Shown: piece after piece, positions 8,072 to 16,905 of the stretch
How the letters are laid out: each line of letters opens with the position of its first letter
How positions within the stretch are numbered: the first letter of the stretch is position 1
Source of the DNA: Allocoprococcus sp004560705
GTDB lineage: Bacteria; Bacillota; Clostridia; Lachnospirales; Lachnospiraceae
Direction: 5' to 3'
Assembly (NCBI RefSeq): GCF_052065755.1
Contig: NZ_JBQHTK010000005.1
Span: forward strand, 1 to 64,000
Length of the DNA: 64,000 nucleotides
Translations under genes and position numbers: made by a program
Notes under the pieces: generated by a model
Databases searched by the model: none
Seen by the model: only the letters and a program-made list of their open reading frames with translations
Told to the model about the DNA's origin: nothing

Positions 8072-9706
8072 CTAATCTTCATCATCCCCCGAAGCCGTAT
8101 AAGTCTGACGTTTTCTCGCCATCTCATCGCTTGCAAGGTATTCATCATAAGTCGTGATCTTATCGATCATCTTACCTCCCGGCATAATTTCCATAATACG
8201 GTTTGCGGTAGTCTCGACGATCTGGTGGTCACGGGAAGCGAAGAGCAGTACTCCCGGGAATTTTTTCATTCCGTTGTTGAGTGCGGTAATTGCTTCCATA
8301 TCCAGGTGGTCAGTCGGCTCGTCCAGAATCAGGACATTCGCACCGGAAATCATCATTTTCGAAAGCAGACAGCGCACTTTCTCGCCTCCGGAGAGCACTT
8401 TAACTTTCTTGACACCGTCTTCACCGGCAAAAAGCATTCTTCCGAGGAAGCCGCGTACATAGGTCACATCCTTGACTTCGGAATACTGTGTCAGCCATTC
8501 CACGATAGTGTCATCGTTGTCGAATTCTTTCCCGCTGTCTTTCGGGAAATACGCCTGCGAAGTGGTAACACCCCATTTATAGGTTCCCTCATCCGGTTCC
8601 ATTTCTCCGATCAGGATCTGGAAGAGTACCGTTTTAGCAAATTCATTTCCACCGACAAATGCGACTTTATCGTCATGATTGAGTGTGAAAGAAATATTGT
8701 CCAGAATTTTCACACCGTCAATTGTCTTGGAAATTCCGTCGACTGTAAGCACTTCATTTCCGATCTCACGATTTGGCTTGAAATCGATATAAGGATATTT
8801 GCGGCTGGAAGGGCGGATCTCTTCAAGCTGAATCTTCTCCAACGCGCGCTTTCTGGAAGTCGCCTGACGGGATTTGGAAGCGTTGGCGCTGAATCGGGAA
8901 ATGAATTCCTGTAATTCTTTGATTTTTTCTTCCTTTTTCTTGTTCGCTTCTTTCATCTGACGAATCAAAAGCTGACTGGATTCATACCAGAAATCATAGT
9001 TTCCGGCATAAAGCTGAATCTTTCCATAATCAATGTCTGCAATCTGTGTACAGACTTTATTCAGGAAATAACGGTCGTGGGATACAACAATCACAGTATT
9101 ATCAAAGTTGATCAGGAATTCTTCCAGCCATGCGATCGCATCCAGGTCCAAATGGTTGGTCGGCTCGTCCAGAAGCAGAATATCCGGTGATCCGAACAGG
9201 GCTTGCGCAAGAAGTACTTTGACCTTCTGTGCACCGGTCAAATCCTTCATCAAAGTATAATGAAGCTCTGTCTCAATACCAAGTCCATTCAGAAGTGTAG
9301 CTGCATCGGATTCTGCCTCCCACCCGTTCAGCGTGGCAAATTCGGCCTCCAGCTCGCTTGCTTTGATTCCGTCTTCATCGGTAAAATCTTCTTTTGCATA
9401 GATGACTTCCTTTTCCTTCATGATCTCATAAAGGCGCGCATTTCCCATAATGACTGTGTCCAGAACCGGATACTGGTCATATTTAAAGTGGTCCTGCTGC
9501 AGGAATGACAGACGATCCCCCGGTGAAATGATTACTTCCCCGGAAGTCGGTTCAAGCTGTCCGGAAAGAATTTTCAAAAAGGTTGACTTTCCGGCTCCGT
9601 TCGCTCCAATCAGGCCATAGCAGTTTCCTTCCGTAAATTTAATATTTACATCTTCAAACAATGCCTTTTTCCCGACACGGAGCGTTACATTACTTGTGCT
9701 TATCAT
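8072..9706 (-). CDS. ABC-F family ATPase (YbiT/YkpA-like)
   Basis: A 544-residue soluble protein with two ABC domains and no membrane part. ABC-F proteins act on ribosomes. Domain 1 has Walker A GANGAGKST (about 35-43) and LLLDEPTNHLD. Domain 2 has LSGGEK and LILDEPTDHLD. A charged linker (EANKKKEEKIKELQ...) lies between. Several motifs are altered: the first signature reads LTGAQ, the second Walker A reads GGNEFAKT, and the second switch region reads ASRDH instead of SHDH. These look like variants of the YbiT-like branch rather than decay. AAGGAGATT precedes the start. Antibiotic protection is not implied. Confidence 0.9.
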   Translation of the reverse strand: MISTSNVTLRVGKKALFEDVNIKFTEGNCYGLIGANGAGKSTFLKILSGQLEPTSGEVIISPGDRLSFLQQDHFKYDQYPVLDTVIMGNARLYEIMKEKEVIYAKEDFTDEDGIKASELEAEFATLNGWEAESDAATLLNGLGIETELHYTLMKDLTGAQKVKVLLAQALFGSPDILLLDEPTNHLDLDAIAWLEEFLINFDNTVIVVSHDRYFLNKVCTQIADIDYGKIQLYAGNYDFWYESSQLLIRQMKEANKKKEEKIKELQEFISRFSANASKSRQATSRKRALEKIQLEEIRPSSRKYPYIDFKPNREIGNEVLTVDGISKTIDGVKILDNISFTLNHDDKVAFVGGNEFAKTVLFQILIGEMEPDEGTYKWGVTTSQAYFPKDSGKEFDNDDTIVEWLTQYSEVKDVTYVRGFLGRMLFAGEDGVKKVKVLSGGEKVRCLLSKMMISGANVLILDEPTDHLDMEAITALNNGMKKFPGVLLFASRDHQIVETTANRIMEIMPGGKMIDKITTYDEYLASDEMARKRQTYTASGDDED

Positions 9707-9759
9707 AAAGTTTAATCTCCTTCATATAAAAATATCTGATTTTAGGTAGTCCACGCATA

Positions 9760-9788
9760 ATCGTAACATGCCTTGATGAATAACGCAA
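9760..9788 (-). promoter_or_regulatory. Promoter of the ABC-F gene
   Basis: On the minus strand TTGCGT (9788-9783), 17 bases, TACGAT (9765-9760), about 55 bases before the ATG. Confidence 0.55.
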
Positions 9789-9873
9789 GTTAATTCATGC
9801 AGATTGTTCATATACCGTGAAAGAGGAAAATGACTTTCTTTTGTTGCAAAAAAACGTTTCCATTTCTAAACCA

Positions 9874-10071
9874 ATATGATGATACAAGGGTCAAAAGGTC
9901 ATGTTTTTCATGCTTGCATGAAAAAACATGACTTTGGGACCCGCAAAAACATGAGAAAGTAGCCCGAATAGGGCGGATTTCGAATGTTTTTAGGATTTCG
10001 AGAGCACAAAGTGCGAAGAAACCCGTGTATCATAGGGGTCTAAATACCTTTTGACCCCTACATCATATGAT
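9874..10071. repeat. Palindrome-rich intergenic element bounded by 12-bp inverted repeats
   Basis: GGGTCAAAAGGT (9888-9899) and ACCTTTTGACCC (10046-10057) are perfect inverted repeats, with further imperfect pairing outward. Between them lie several hairpins: CATGTTTTT with AAAAACATG around 9900-9930, GCCC with GGGC at 9962-9974, and GCAC with GTGC near 10003-10013. There is no reading frame. It resembles a miniature mobile element or a structured transcript. Only one copy is in this window. Confidence 0.55.
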
Positions 10072-10079
10072 AAGATTAT
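10051..10079 (+). promoter_or_regulatory. Promoter of the MATE-ATPase operon
   Basis: TTGACC (10051-10056), 17 bases, GATTAT (10074-10079). The -35 lies inside the right inverted repeat of the 9874-10071 element, so that element seems to supply part of this promoter. Confidence 0.5.
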
Positions 10080-10112
10080 AGAAAAAGTAAACGTTCGGAG
10101 GAAATGAATATT

Positions 10113-11852
10113 ATGACATACTCCAAAGAAATGGTAGATCTGAAATTTGCGAAAAGTGCATACTGGAATTTCCTTTTATGGGGGATCTGCTCTTCACTTG
10201 GAATGACGATATCGACCTTCGTTGATGCACTTCTGGTCGGAAATCTGGTCGGAAGCCAGGGGCTCGCCGTGACAAATCTTTCTACTCCGGTCTTTCTGGC
10301 ATACGCATTGTTTGGGCTGACACTTGGAGTGGGTGCCAACGTATACATAGGGCGCCTGCTTGGTTCCTCCAATGTTGAAAAAGCAAACCGGGCTTTTCAT
10401 TCTGTACTTGCAATTGGGCTTGGCATCAGTATCTGCTGTCTGATTCCTGCAGTTCTCCTTCGAAAGGAGCTGTTGGGGTTTTTGGGGGCAGGAGGAGAGT
10501 TGTATTCTCTCGCCGAACAATATTTGATTGTGGTATTTTGTTCTGCACCGGTTTTTATCATGTATCATATTCTTTCTGTTTCCGTGCGGACAGACGGTGA
10601 CCCGAAACTTGCAGCATCAGCTTCCGCAGTCGTGATCTTGACGAATCTGACCTTGGATATTCTGTTTATGAAGGTGCTGAACCGGGGAATTATAGGAGCT
10701 TCTTCTTCTTTATGTATTGCAGAAGGACTTGGTCTTATCGTACTGATGTCCCATTTCTTGAAAAAGCAGTCCTTGCTCCGGTTGGGACTTGTTACTCCGA
10801 GAATGAAGGAACTCCGCAATTTTGTTGTTAACGGATTTGGTGTGGGGTCGGCATATATTTTCCAGGGACTTGTCATGCTTGTTTTTAATATGCTTCTATT
10901 ATTATATGGCAAGGAACAAGGCGTTTTGCAGGTAGCGGTATTCGGAGTGATCTATACCATCAGCATGGCACCGTTCGCAGTATTTGACGGGGCCGGTAAT
11001 GCGCTGGCAGTCGTGACCTCTATTTTTGCAGGCGAGCGGGACAGCGAAAGCATGATTGCGATCCTGCGTCAGGGTATGAAAGCAGCTGTGATCGCGGGAG
11101 GAATTTTCGGAATAATCTGTATCCTGTTTGCGAAAAATTTGGCCGGCTTTTTCGGCCTGGATCTGGCGGCGGTGCCATATGCAGAATCGGCAATCCGGAT
11201 ATTTGCATTCAGCATTATTTTCACAGGGATCAATATGGTAGCAACGGCCTTCTGGCAGGCAATCGGACGGGCGAAGCTGGCAGGTGCCATGTCCACATTG
11301 CGCAATTTTCTTCTGATGCTGATTTTTGGAAGTCTGTTGATTGCCAGATGGCAGATCAAAGGACTTGCTCTTACTTATGTGTTGGTGGAAGGAATCGGCA
11401 CGCTTTTTGTTGCAATCGTACATAAATATCAAAGCTCTTATCCTTATATAACCGAAAAATATCATGTAGTGGGACATGTCTTTGAAAATAATTATCCAAT
11501 CCATGCCGAGAGTGTGGAACACATTTCTTCAGATCTGGATTCCGTTTGCGAGGAATGGGAAATCAGCCCGAAACAATCGTTTTTTATTCATTTTATTGCC
11601 GAAGAACTTCTATTCAACATCATTAAGTTCGGACTCAGGGAAAAAGGTGAAAAACGTTATGTTGCCATTAAGCTGCTGGAGAACGAAGACGAATATATCA
11701 TTCGTATACGGGATAATGTCCATACATATAACCCCTTTGATTCCAGCGGGGATGAGATTGATAATGGTGTATTAAAACTGATCACAAAAAAAGCAAAATA
11801 CTATTATTATCAGCGAAAACTTATTTTTAACTATTTATACTTAATAATATGA
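10113..11852 (+). CDS. MATE family transporter fused to an RsbW-like ATPase domain
   Basis: About 579 residues. Roughly residues 1-440 form a MATE-type transporter with twelve hydrophobic segments, starting with FVDALLVGNLVGSQGLA near 35-50. After a short linker comes a ~135-residue histidine-kinase-like ATPase fold. Its N-box is EELLFNIIKFG (about 494-504), a degenerate G1 box reads RDNVHTYNPF, and it closes with NGVLKLI and FNYLYLII. That domain type is found in RsbW/SpoIIAB anti-sigma kinases, the usual partners of SpoIIE-type phosphatases, and such a phosphatase is encoded three genes downstream. Two starts are possible (10104, 10113). 10113 is favoured because GGAGG lies only two bases before 10104. 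The substrate is unknown. Confidence 0.85.
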   Translation: MTYSKEMVDLKFAKSAYWNFLLWGICSSLGMTISTFVDALLVGNLVGSQGLAVTNLSTPVFLAYALFGLTLGVGANVYIGRLLGSSNVEKANRAFHSVLAIGLGISICCLIPAVLLRKELLGFLGAGGELYSLAEQYLIVVFCSAPVFIMYHILSVSVRTDGDPKLAASASAVVILTNLTLDILFMKVLNRGIIGASSSLCIAEGLGLIVLMSHFLKKQSLLRLGLVTPRMKELRNFVVNGFGVGSAYIFQGLVMLVFNMLLLLYGKEQGVLQVAVFGVIYTISMAPFAVFDGAGNALAVVTSIFAGERDSESMIAILRQGMKAAVIAGGIFGIICILFAKNLAGFFGLDLAAVPYAESAIRIFAFSIIFTGINMVATAFWQAIGRAKLAGAMSTLRNFLLMLIFGSLLIARWQIKGLALTYVLVEGIGTLFVAIVHKYQSSYPYITEKYHVVGHVFENNYPIHAESVEHISSDLDSVCEEWEISPKQSFFIHFIAEELLFNIIKFGLREKGEKRYVAIKLLENEDEYIIRIRDNVHTYNPFDSSGDEIDNGVLKLITKKAKYYYYQRKLIFNYLYLII

Positions 11853-11868
11853 TTTGGAGAATGGAATT

Positions 11869-12723
11869 GTGAATTGTAATTTTGTATTTCAGGATGACCA
11901 GGAACTGCACAGACTAACCGTACAGAACAGACTGCTCAGAGAGTATGAGCTTCCGGTTTTGCGACGGATTCTTTCCGGTAAATCCGATGTCCGGATTCTG
12001 GATATCGGCTGCAATGATGGTCACAAAACAGTAAACCTGTTTTCGGATTTTCCCGGTGTACAGGTAATCGGACTTGAATATCTCGAAGATCTGGCTGCAA
12101 GGGCAGTTTGCCTTCATGGGAATGATCATTTTACTTTTTGCCGGTGCGATGTGGAAGAACGTGATTTTGCACAGATCCTCACTGATGTAATGAAAACCAG
12201 AAAGATTGAGGCATTTGATGTGATCTATCTTTCTTTCGTACTGATGCATCTTGCCAATCCCCAAAAGCTACTTGTTATCCTTCAGCAATTTCTTGCCGAG
12301 GATGGGAGGGTGGTCATTGTCGAACCAAGTGACCGCACATCCAGGCTTGTTCCGGATGAAGAGGAACTGTTGGGAACGTTTCTGGAAATTCTATCCAGTG
12401 ATCCGCTGGCCGGAAACAGAACCTGTGGATATGATCTTCCAAAGCTGCTTGCATCAAGCGGGTACCAAGATATAATTATAGAACAAGAAGCAATCTCCTG
12501 TAAACCGGAAGAACTTGCTAAAAAACAGGATATTTTTGAAACCTTTTTTTCCTATCTCCCGCAGGATCTGGATATTTTATGCGAGCAGAACCCGGAGAAT
12601 CCCCAATATAAAGAATGGAAAACATGGATGGATCTTCATTATGAGACTTTAAAACAATCTGTTTGTCAGAAAAATGCAAAGATTTCCATGGGACTTCTGA
12701 TCGTATCTTGTACCAGGAGGTAG
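11869..12723 (+). CDS. Class I SAM-dependent methyltransferase
   Basis: A 284-residue Rossmann-fold methyltransferase. Motif I is LDIGCNDG (about 43-50), an acidic residue ends strand 2 (GLEYLEDL), and a motif IV-like region is FDVIYLSFVLMHL, which is typical of small-molecule methyltransferases. The GTG at 11869 is chosen as start because TTTGGAGA lies about nine bases upstream; a TTG at 11854 is also in frame but has no site. The gene starts 16 bases after the MATE-ATPase stop and is followed 3 bases later by the GNAT gene. The methyl acceptor is unknown. Confidence 0.85.
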   Translation: MNCNFVFQDDQELHRLTVQNRLLREYELPVLRRILSGKSDVRILDIGCNDGHKTVNLFSDFPGVQVIGLEYLEDLAARAVCLHGNDHFTFCRCDVEERDFAQILTDVMKTRKIEAFDVIYLSFVLMHLANPQKLLVILQQFLAEDGRVVIVEPSDRTSRLVPDEEELLGTFLEILSSDPLAGNRTCGYDLPKLLASSGYQDIIIEQEAISCKPEELAKKQDIFETFFSYLPQDLDILCEQNPENPQYKEWKTWMDLHYETLKQSVCQKNAKISMGLLIVSCTRR

Positions 12724-12726
12724 TAT

Positions 12727-13341
12727 ATGGAAAATATTTTAGTCGGAAAGGGACCGGAAAAAGAACGATTCTATTTAAAAGAGCTACAGGAAGAAGATTT
12801 GGATATGGCTGTCACGCTCTGTGACCGGTGCGTGGGTGTAAACCTATATCCAAGGAAAGAACTTGCTTCTGCAATTCAACGTAAAAATCATTTTTTTTAT
12901 CTTCTTCTTACGTCAGACGGGAAAGCGGCGGGATATATTTATTTTTTTACCACTGTCATAAAGGAATTATCGACACGTGCCAGACTGCCGGAGGATCAAA
13001 TCGCAGCAGTTTGTTCAAATAAGGAAGGGGTAATCGGAAACATTCAGTCAATTGGTGTCGCGGATGCTTTCCGCGGGAAAGGACTCTCTGTTTCTTTATT
13101 GGAGTTCAGCCTCAAAAATCTTGCAGAGCTCATGGCAGATACTGCATTTATTGTATGCTGGAAGATCGGGAAAAGAGTCCCGCTTCGCGCATCACTTGAA
13201 AAACTGGATTTCTGCTATCTCAGCGATGCGCATAAAGTCTGGTATGATCTTCCGGATTTAATCTGCCCGTATTGCGCAGGACGATGCAAATGCGACGCGG
13301 CGGTATACTATAAACCACTCACAAAGGAGGATGCACTATGA
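12727..13341 (+). CDS. GNAT-like acetyltransferase with a C-terminal cysteine cluster
   Basis: A 204-residue protein. The acetyl-CoA binding segment is SIGVADAFRGKGLSVSLLEF (about 111-130), fitting the R/Q-x-x-G-x-G pattern. The C-terminus carries CPYCAGRCKC (about 179-188), a likely metal-binding cluster not usual in GNATs. CAGGAGG precedes the ATG. The stop overlaps the start of the SpoIIE gene by four bases, which implies translational coupling. Its target may be one of the operon's own proteins or a small molecule; nothing in the sequence decides this. Confidence 0.8.
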   Translation: MENILVGKGPEKERFYLKELQEEDLDMAVTLCDRCVGVNLYPRKELASAIQRKNHFFYLLLTSDGKAAGYIYFFTTVIKELSTRARLPEDQIAAVCSNKEGVIGNIQSIGVADAFRGKGLSVSLLEFSLKNLAELMADTAFIVCWKIGKRVPLRASLEKLDFCYLSDAHKVWYDLPDLICPYCAGRCKCDAAVYYKPLTKEDAL

Positions 13342-14972
13342 AAATGAAGTTGTTGCCTAAATTTATACTATCCCTTGGGGCAATGGGAGCCGTCTTAACT
13401 GTAACGATCTCTTTTTTCAGCTATGAAACGTCAAAAAAATCATTAGAAGAAATGTATGCGAAACAGGTGACGGTAGGAAGTGAAAGTATTGCTACGATGC
13501 TTTCAGTGGATGATGTCCGGGATATAATCGGTGAAAACGGCGATGAGACAGAAGCATATCGAGAAACGGAAGCGCTTTTCAATCAGTTAAAGGAAGACGG
13601 TGAGATTACTTATTTGTCTCTGGTGGTTCCGGATGAGGACAGCGTGACATTTTACATAGATGCAATGGTGAAAGAAATGGGAGATGATCCGGCAAATCAG
13701 ATTCCATATGGTTCCGATATTCTGTATACGGATGCAGCTCAGGATGAAAAGGACCTGGAGAAATATGAACTGATCTGGGATCTCTATTCAGAGAATAAGG
13801 GAACAGACACACCGGTCATAACAGATAACTCTTATGGATACAACTATACTTCCGTTTCTCCGGTTCTGGATGAGAATGGAAATGCGATTGCGGAGATCCA
13901 ATATATCCTTGATATGCAGAAGGTACGTGGGGAACTGAATTCTTTCCTTTATAAGATGCTGCTGATCGCTTTTCTGAATATCGTTGTTGTAATCATGCTT
14001 TACGTCGTATTTGTACGCAACAGTATTACAAAGCCGGTAAGTAAACTAGCTCTATTTACCAAAAAGATCATAGAATCCGGAGAGTTTAACAGGCAACATA
14101 TTGAAATGAAGACCGGGGATGAAATCGAAGATCTCGGTCACTCATTCAATTATATGCTTGAAGAACTGGAAATCTATATCGATAATCTTGCCAAAGTTAC
14201 AGCTGAAAAGGAACGGATCGGTGCAGAACTGAGTGTGGCTACCCAGATTCAGGCGAGCATGCTTCCATGCATTTTCCCTGCGTTCCCGGATCGCCCTGAA
14301 TTTGATGTCTATGCCACGATGCAGCCGGCAAAAGAAGTCGGGGGAGATTTTTATGATTTCTTCCTTGTGGATGAGGACCATCTTGCTCTTGTCATTGCTG
14401 ATGTGTCCGGCAAAGGAGTTCCGGCAGCACTTTTCATGGTCATTGCCAAGACTTTGCTGAAGAATAGTGCACAGACCGGCGCTTCACCAAAAGAAATTCT
14501 GGAAAAGGTGAACAACCAGCTCTGTGAAAATAATGATGCAGAAATGTTCGTTACAGTATGGATTGGAATTCTGCAGATTTCCACAGGAAAGATTGTCTGT
14601 GCAAATGCAGGCCATGAATATCCGGCAATCCGCCATGCCGGAGGATGTTATGAACTCGTGAAAGATAAACATGGTTTTGTTCTGGCCGGAATGGAAGGTG
14701 CCAGATACCGTGAGTATGAGCTTCAGCTTAAACAGGGCGACGGCCTGTATGTATATACGGATGGTGTGGTCGAAGCGACCAATGCGAATCAGGAGCTTTA
14801 CGGAACAGAACGGATGCTGGCCGCACTGAACATAAATCCTCATGCAATACCAGAAGAGCAGCTTCCTGCTGTGAAAGCAGATATTGATTCGTTTGTCGGA
14901 GATGCACCTCAGTTTGACGATATCACAATGCTTGGCCTGTATTATCGGGGACCGGCAGGAAACAGTCAATAA
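13338..14972 (+). CDS. Membrane sensor phosphatase: Cache-like domain, HAMP, SpoIIE/PP2C
   Basis: 544 residues. A transmembrane segment lies at about 7-27, then a ~175-residue extracytoplasmic region that looks like a Cache-type sensor. A second transmembrane segment is at about 206-229, followed by HAMP (about 231-285, beginning RNSITKPVSKL) and a short coiled linker. A PP2C-type SpoIIE phosphatase domain ends the protein. Its metal-binding landmarks are intact: GGDFYD (about 335-340), DVSGKG (about 354-359), YTDGVVEA (about 472-479) and FDDIT (about 526-530). Such enzymes dephosphorylate STAS-domain anti-anti-sigma proteins. No STAS protein is encoded nearby, so the substrate is elsewhere or different. 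Confidence 0.9.
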   Translation: MKMKLLPKFILSLGAMGAVLTVTISFFSYETSKKSLEEMYAKQVTVGSESIATMLSVDDVRDIIGENGDETEAYRETEALFNQLKEDGEITYLSLVVPDEDSVTFYIDAMVKEMGDDPANQIPYGSDILYTDAAQDEKDLEKYELIWDLYSENKGTDTPVITDNSYGYNYTSVSPVLDENGNAIAEIQYILDMQKVRGELNSFLYKMLLIAFLNIVVVIMLYVVFVRNSITKPVSKLALFTKKIIESGEFNRQHIEMKTGDEIEDLGHSFNYMLEELEIYIDNLAKVTAEKERIGAELSVATQIQASMLPCIFPAFPDRPEFDVYATMQPAKEVGGDFYDFFLVDEDHLALVIADVSGKGVPAALFMVIAKTLLKNSAQTGASPKEILEKVNNQLCENNDAEMFVTVWIGILQISTGKIVCANAGHEYPAIRHAGGCYELVKDKHGFVLAGMEGARYREYELQLKQGDGLYVYTDGVVEATNANQELYGTERMLAALNINPHAIPEEQLPAVKADIDSFVGDAPQFDDITMLGLYYRGPAGNSQ

Positions 14973-15029
14973 AAATGCTTCAGAATGGTCATAAACAGTT
15001 ATATTCGGCCTGAGAATAAGGAGGAAACG

Positions 15030-16861
15030 ATGAAAAAGAGACTACTGGCACTACTATGTGTGACGATTTTGGTTGGGAAAAGACATCGGACACCTGGTCT
15101 TTGACAGCATCCAAAAAGTTATCGGATACCAAAGTCTATTATGCGGACGGTGTCGTTTACAGCGATTATTTCTATGTATATGGCCTGATATTATTTAATA
15201 ATGACTATGATGTTCTGTGGAACCGGGTAAGTGTAAATGAACTCATAGAGGAAGATCCTGTGGATCCGGGGAAAGAAGATCCGGGTACCGATCATCCCGG
15301 AACGATCACTCCGGATCCGGATGATAACATCATCATCAAGATTGTACACACGAATGACATTCATGCACGAGTGACCGACTCAAGTGAAGGAATCGGTGTA
15401 GAACGCCTTAAGACGATTATTGACAGCTGGACTTCAGATGCCGCAATGAGCACCGTGATCGATTCGGGAGATCTTTTTCACGGACAGCCGATCGCAACGC
15501 TGTCAAAAGGCGAATCCATAGCGAAAATTACAAAAGCACTGGGATACGATCTGATGACAGCGGGCAATCATGATTGGAGCTACGGAAAAGACAGGTTGAA
15601 AGAGCTGGCGGAAATGGCTGACATTGAAATGCTTTGCGGACATGAACATATCAATCTGGACGAGACCGTGACAACACCGGACGGAGGAACTGCATATGTG
15701 ATCGAGAGTGGTTACTACCTGCAAAACGTCAGTCTTATCGAACTGGAATGCTTTACCGATGAAAATAACGAATTCAGCGTATTTGAGCTGACACACACCG
15801 TCCTCAATGAGGAAGATGCTGAAGCCTATGCGAGGGATCCGGAAATGACAGCCCTATTGAATGAGATCAACGATGAACAGGAAGAAATCCTCAACACGGT
15901 AGTGGGACAGACACCGGAATATCTGGACGGAGACTGGTACAATCTGAGAATCGGAGAAACGAATCTGGGAAGAGTCGTGGCAGATGCTTATCTGCTGGAG
16001 ACCGGAGCCGATGTAGCTTTTGAAAATGCAGGCGGTATCCGAGCTTCCATAAAAGCCGGTGATGTAACTTATGGGGATATCATCGGTGTCAGCCCTTATG
16101 GAAACTATATTGTAACAAAGAAGCTCACAGGTGCGCAGCTTCTTGACGTGTTTGAGACTTCACTTGACATCCAGGTTCAGTGTATTGAGGCATACGAAAG
16201 AGGAGATGACAGTGCATGGCCGTCATCCAGCGGGAGTTATCTTCAGTTTGGCGGTGTAACCGTGGAGTATGATCTGTCACAACCGGCAGGCAGCAGAGTC
16301 GTAAGTGCCAAAGTTCAGGGTGAACCGCTGGATCTTGAAAAGCTTTATACGGTTGCAACGAATAATTATGCCTCCGCATCCAATTATTATGACTCATTGG
16401 CAACTGCCAAAGAAACCGGTCAGTTCCGTGCATGTGACGAGGCACTGGCATCCTTCTTTGAGCAGGATGAAGAAGCCATTGCCAAGACTCTTTCTAACCA
16501 GGCTATGATTCCGGCAGAGAAATGTCAGCATACCGATACTGAAATACGGGATCAAAAAGATGCAAGCTGCACAGAAGAAGGATATACCGGAGATGTGTAC
16601 TGTAAGAATTGTGGCGAGTTAATCGAAAGCGGAGAACCGATTTCGAAGACGTCTCATACATATAAAGACGGTATCTGTACCGTATGCAAGGCAAAGAATC
16701 CTTCTGCAAATCCGTCCGAAAAGGAAAAGACGGATACCCAGGCTTCCGCTGCCAGCCCTAAAACAGGTGATGAGAATCACGCGGGAGTATTCGGCGCGAT
16801 GCTTCTTCTTTCAGCAATGACGATTGTGGCTTTTCGAAAGAAAAAAAGTATGGTATCATAG
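15030..16861 (+). pseudogene. Cell-wall-anchored 5'-nucleotidase/metallophosphatase, damaged by deletions
   Basis: AAGGAGGAAACG and ATG 15030 start a clear signal peptide (MKKRLLALLCVTILVG), but that frame stops at 15104. The rest of the protein continues in another frame, open from 15056 to 16861 (601 codons), with no ribosome binding site or signal of its own. It has HTNDIHARV, GDLFHGQPIATLSKG and AGNHDWSYG of the metallophosphatase domain, then passes straight from KELAEMADIEML to CGHEHI. About 90-100 residues normally found there seem to be missing in frame. The 5'-nucleotidase C-terminal domain, Cys-rich repeats and an SPKTG sortase signal with membrane tail are intact. It is probably inactive and not exported. 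Confidence 0.75.
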
Positions 16862-16905
16862 TCATTGATCAAATGAATTTAGTATAATTTGAAAGGGGCG
16901 ATTTC

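Noticed and set aside
8039..8914. 291-codon plus-strand frame opposite the ABC-F gene
   Set aside because: Antisense shadow of a well-conserved coding region; no binding site or domain.
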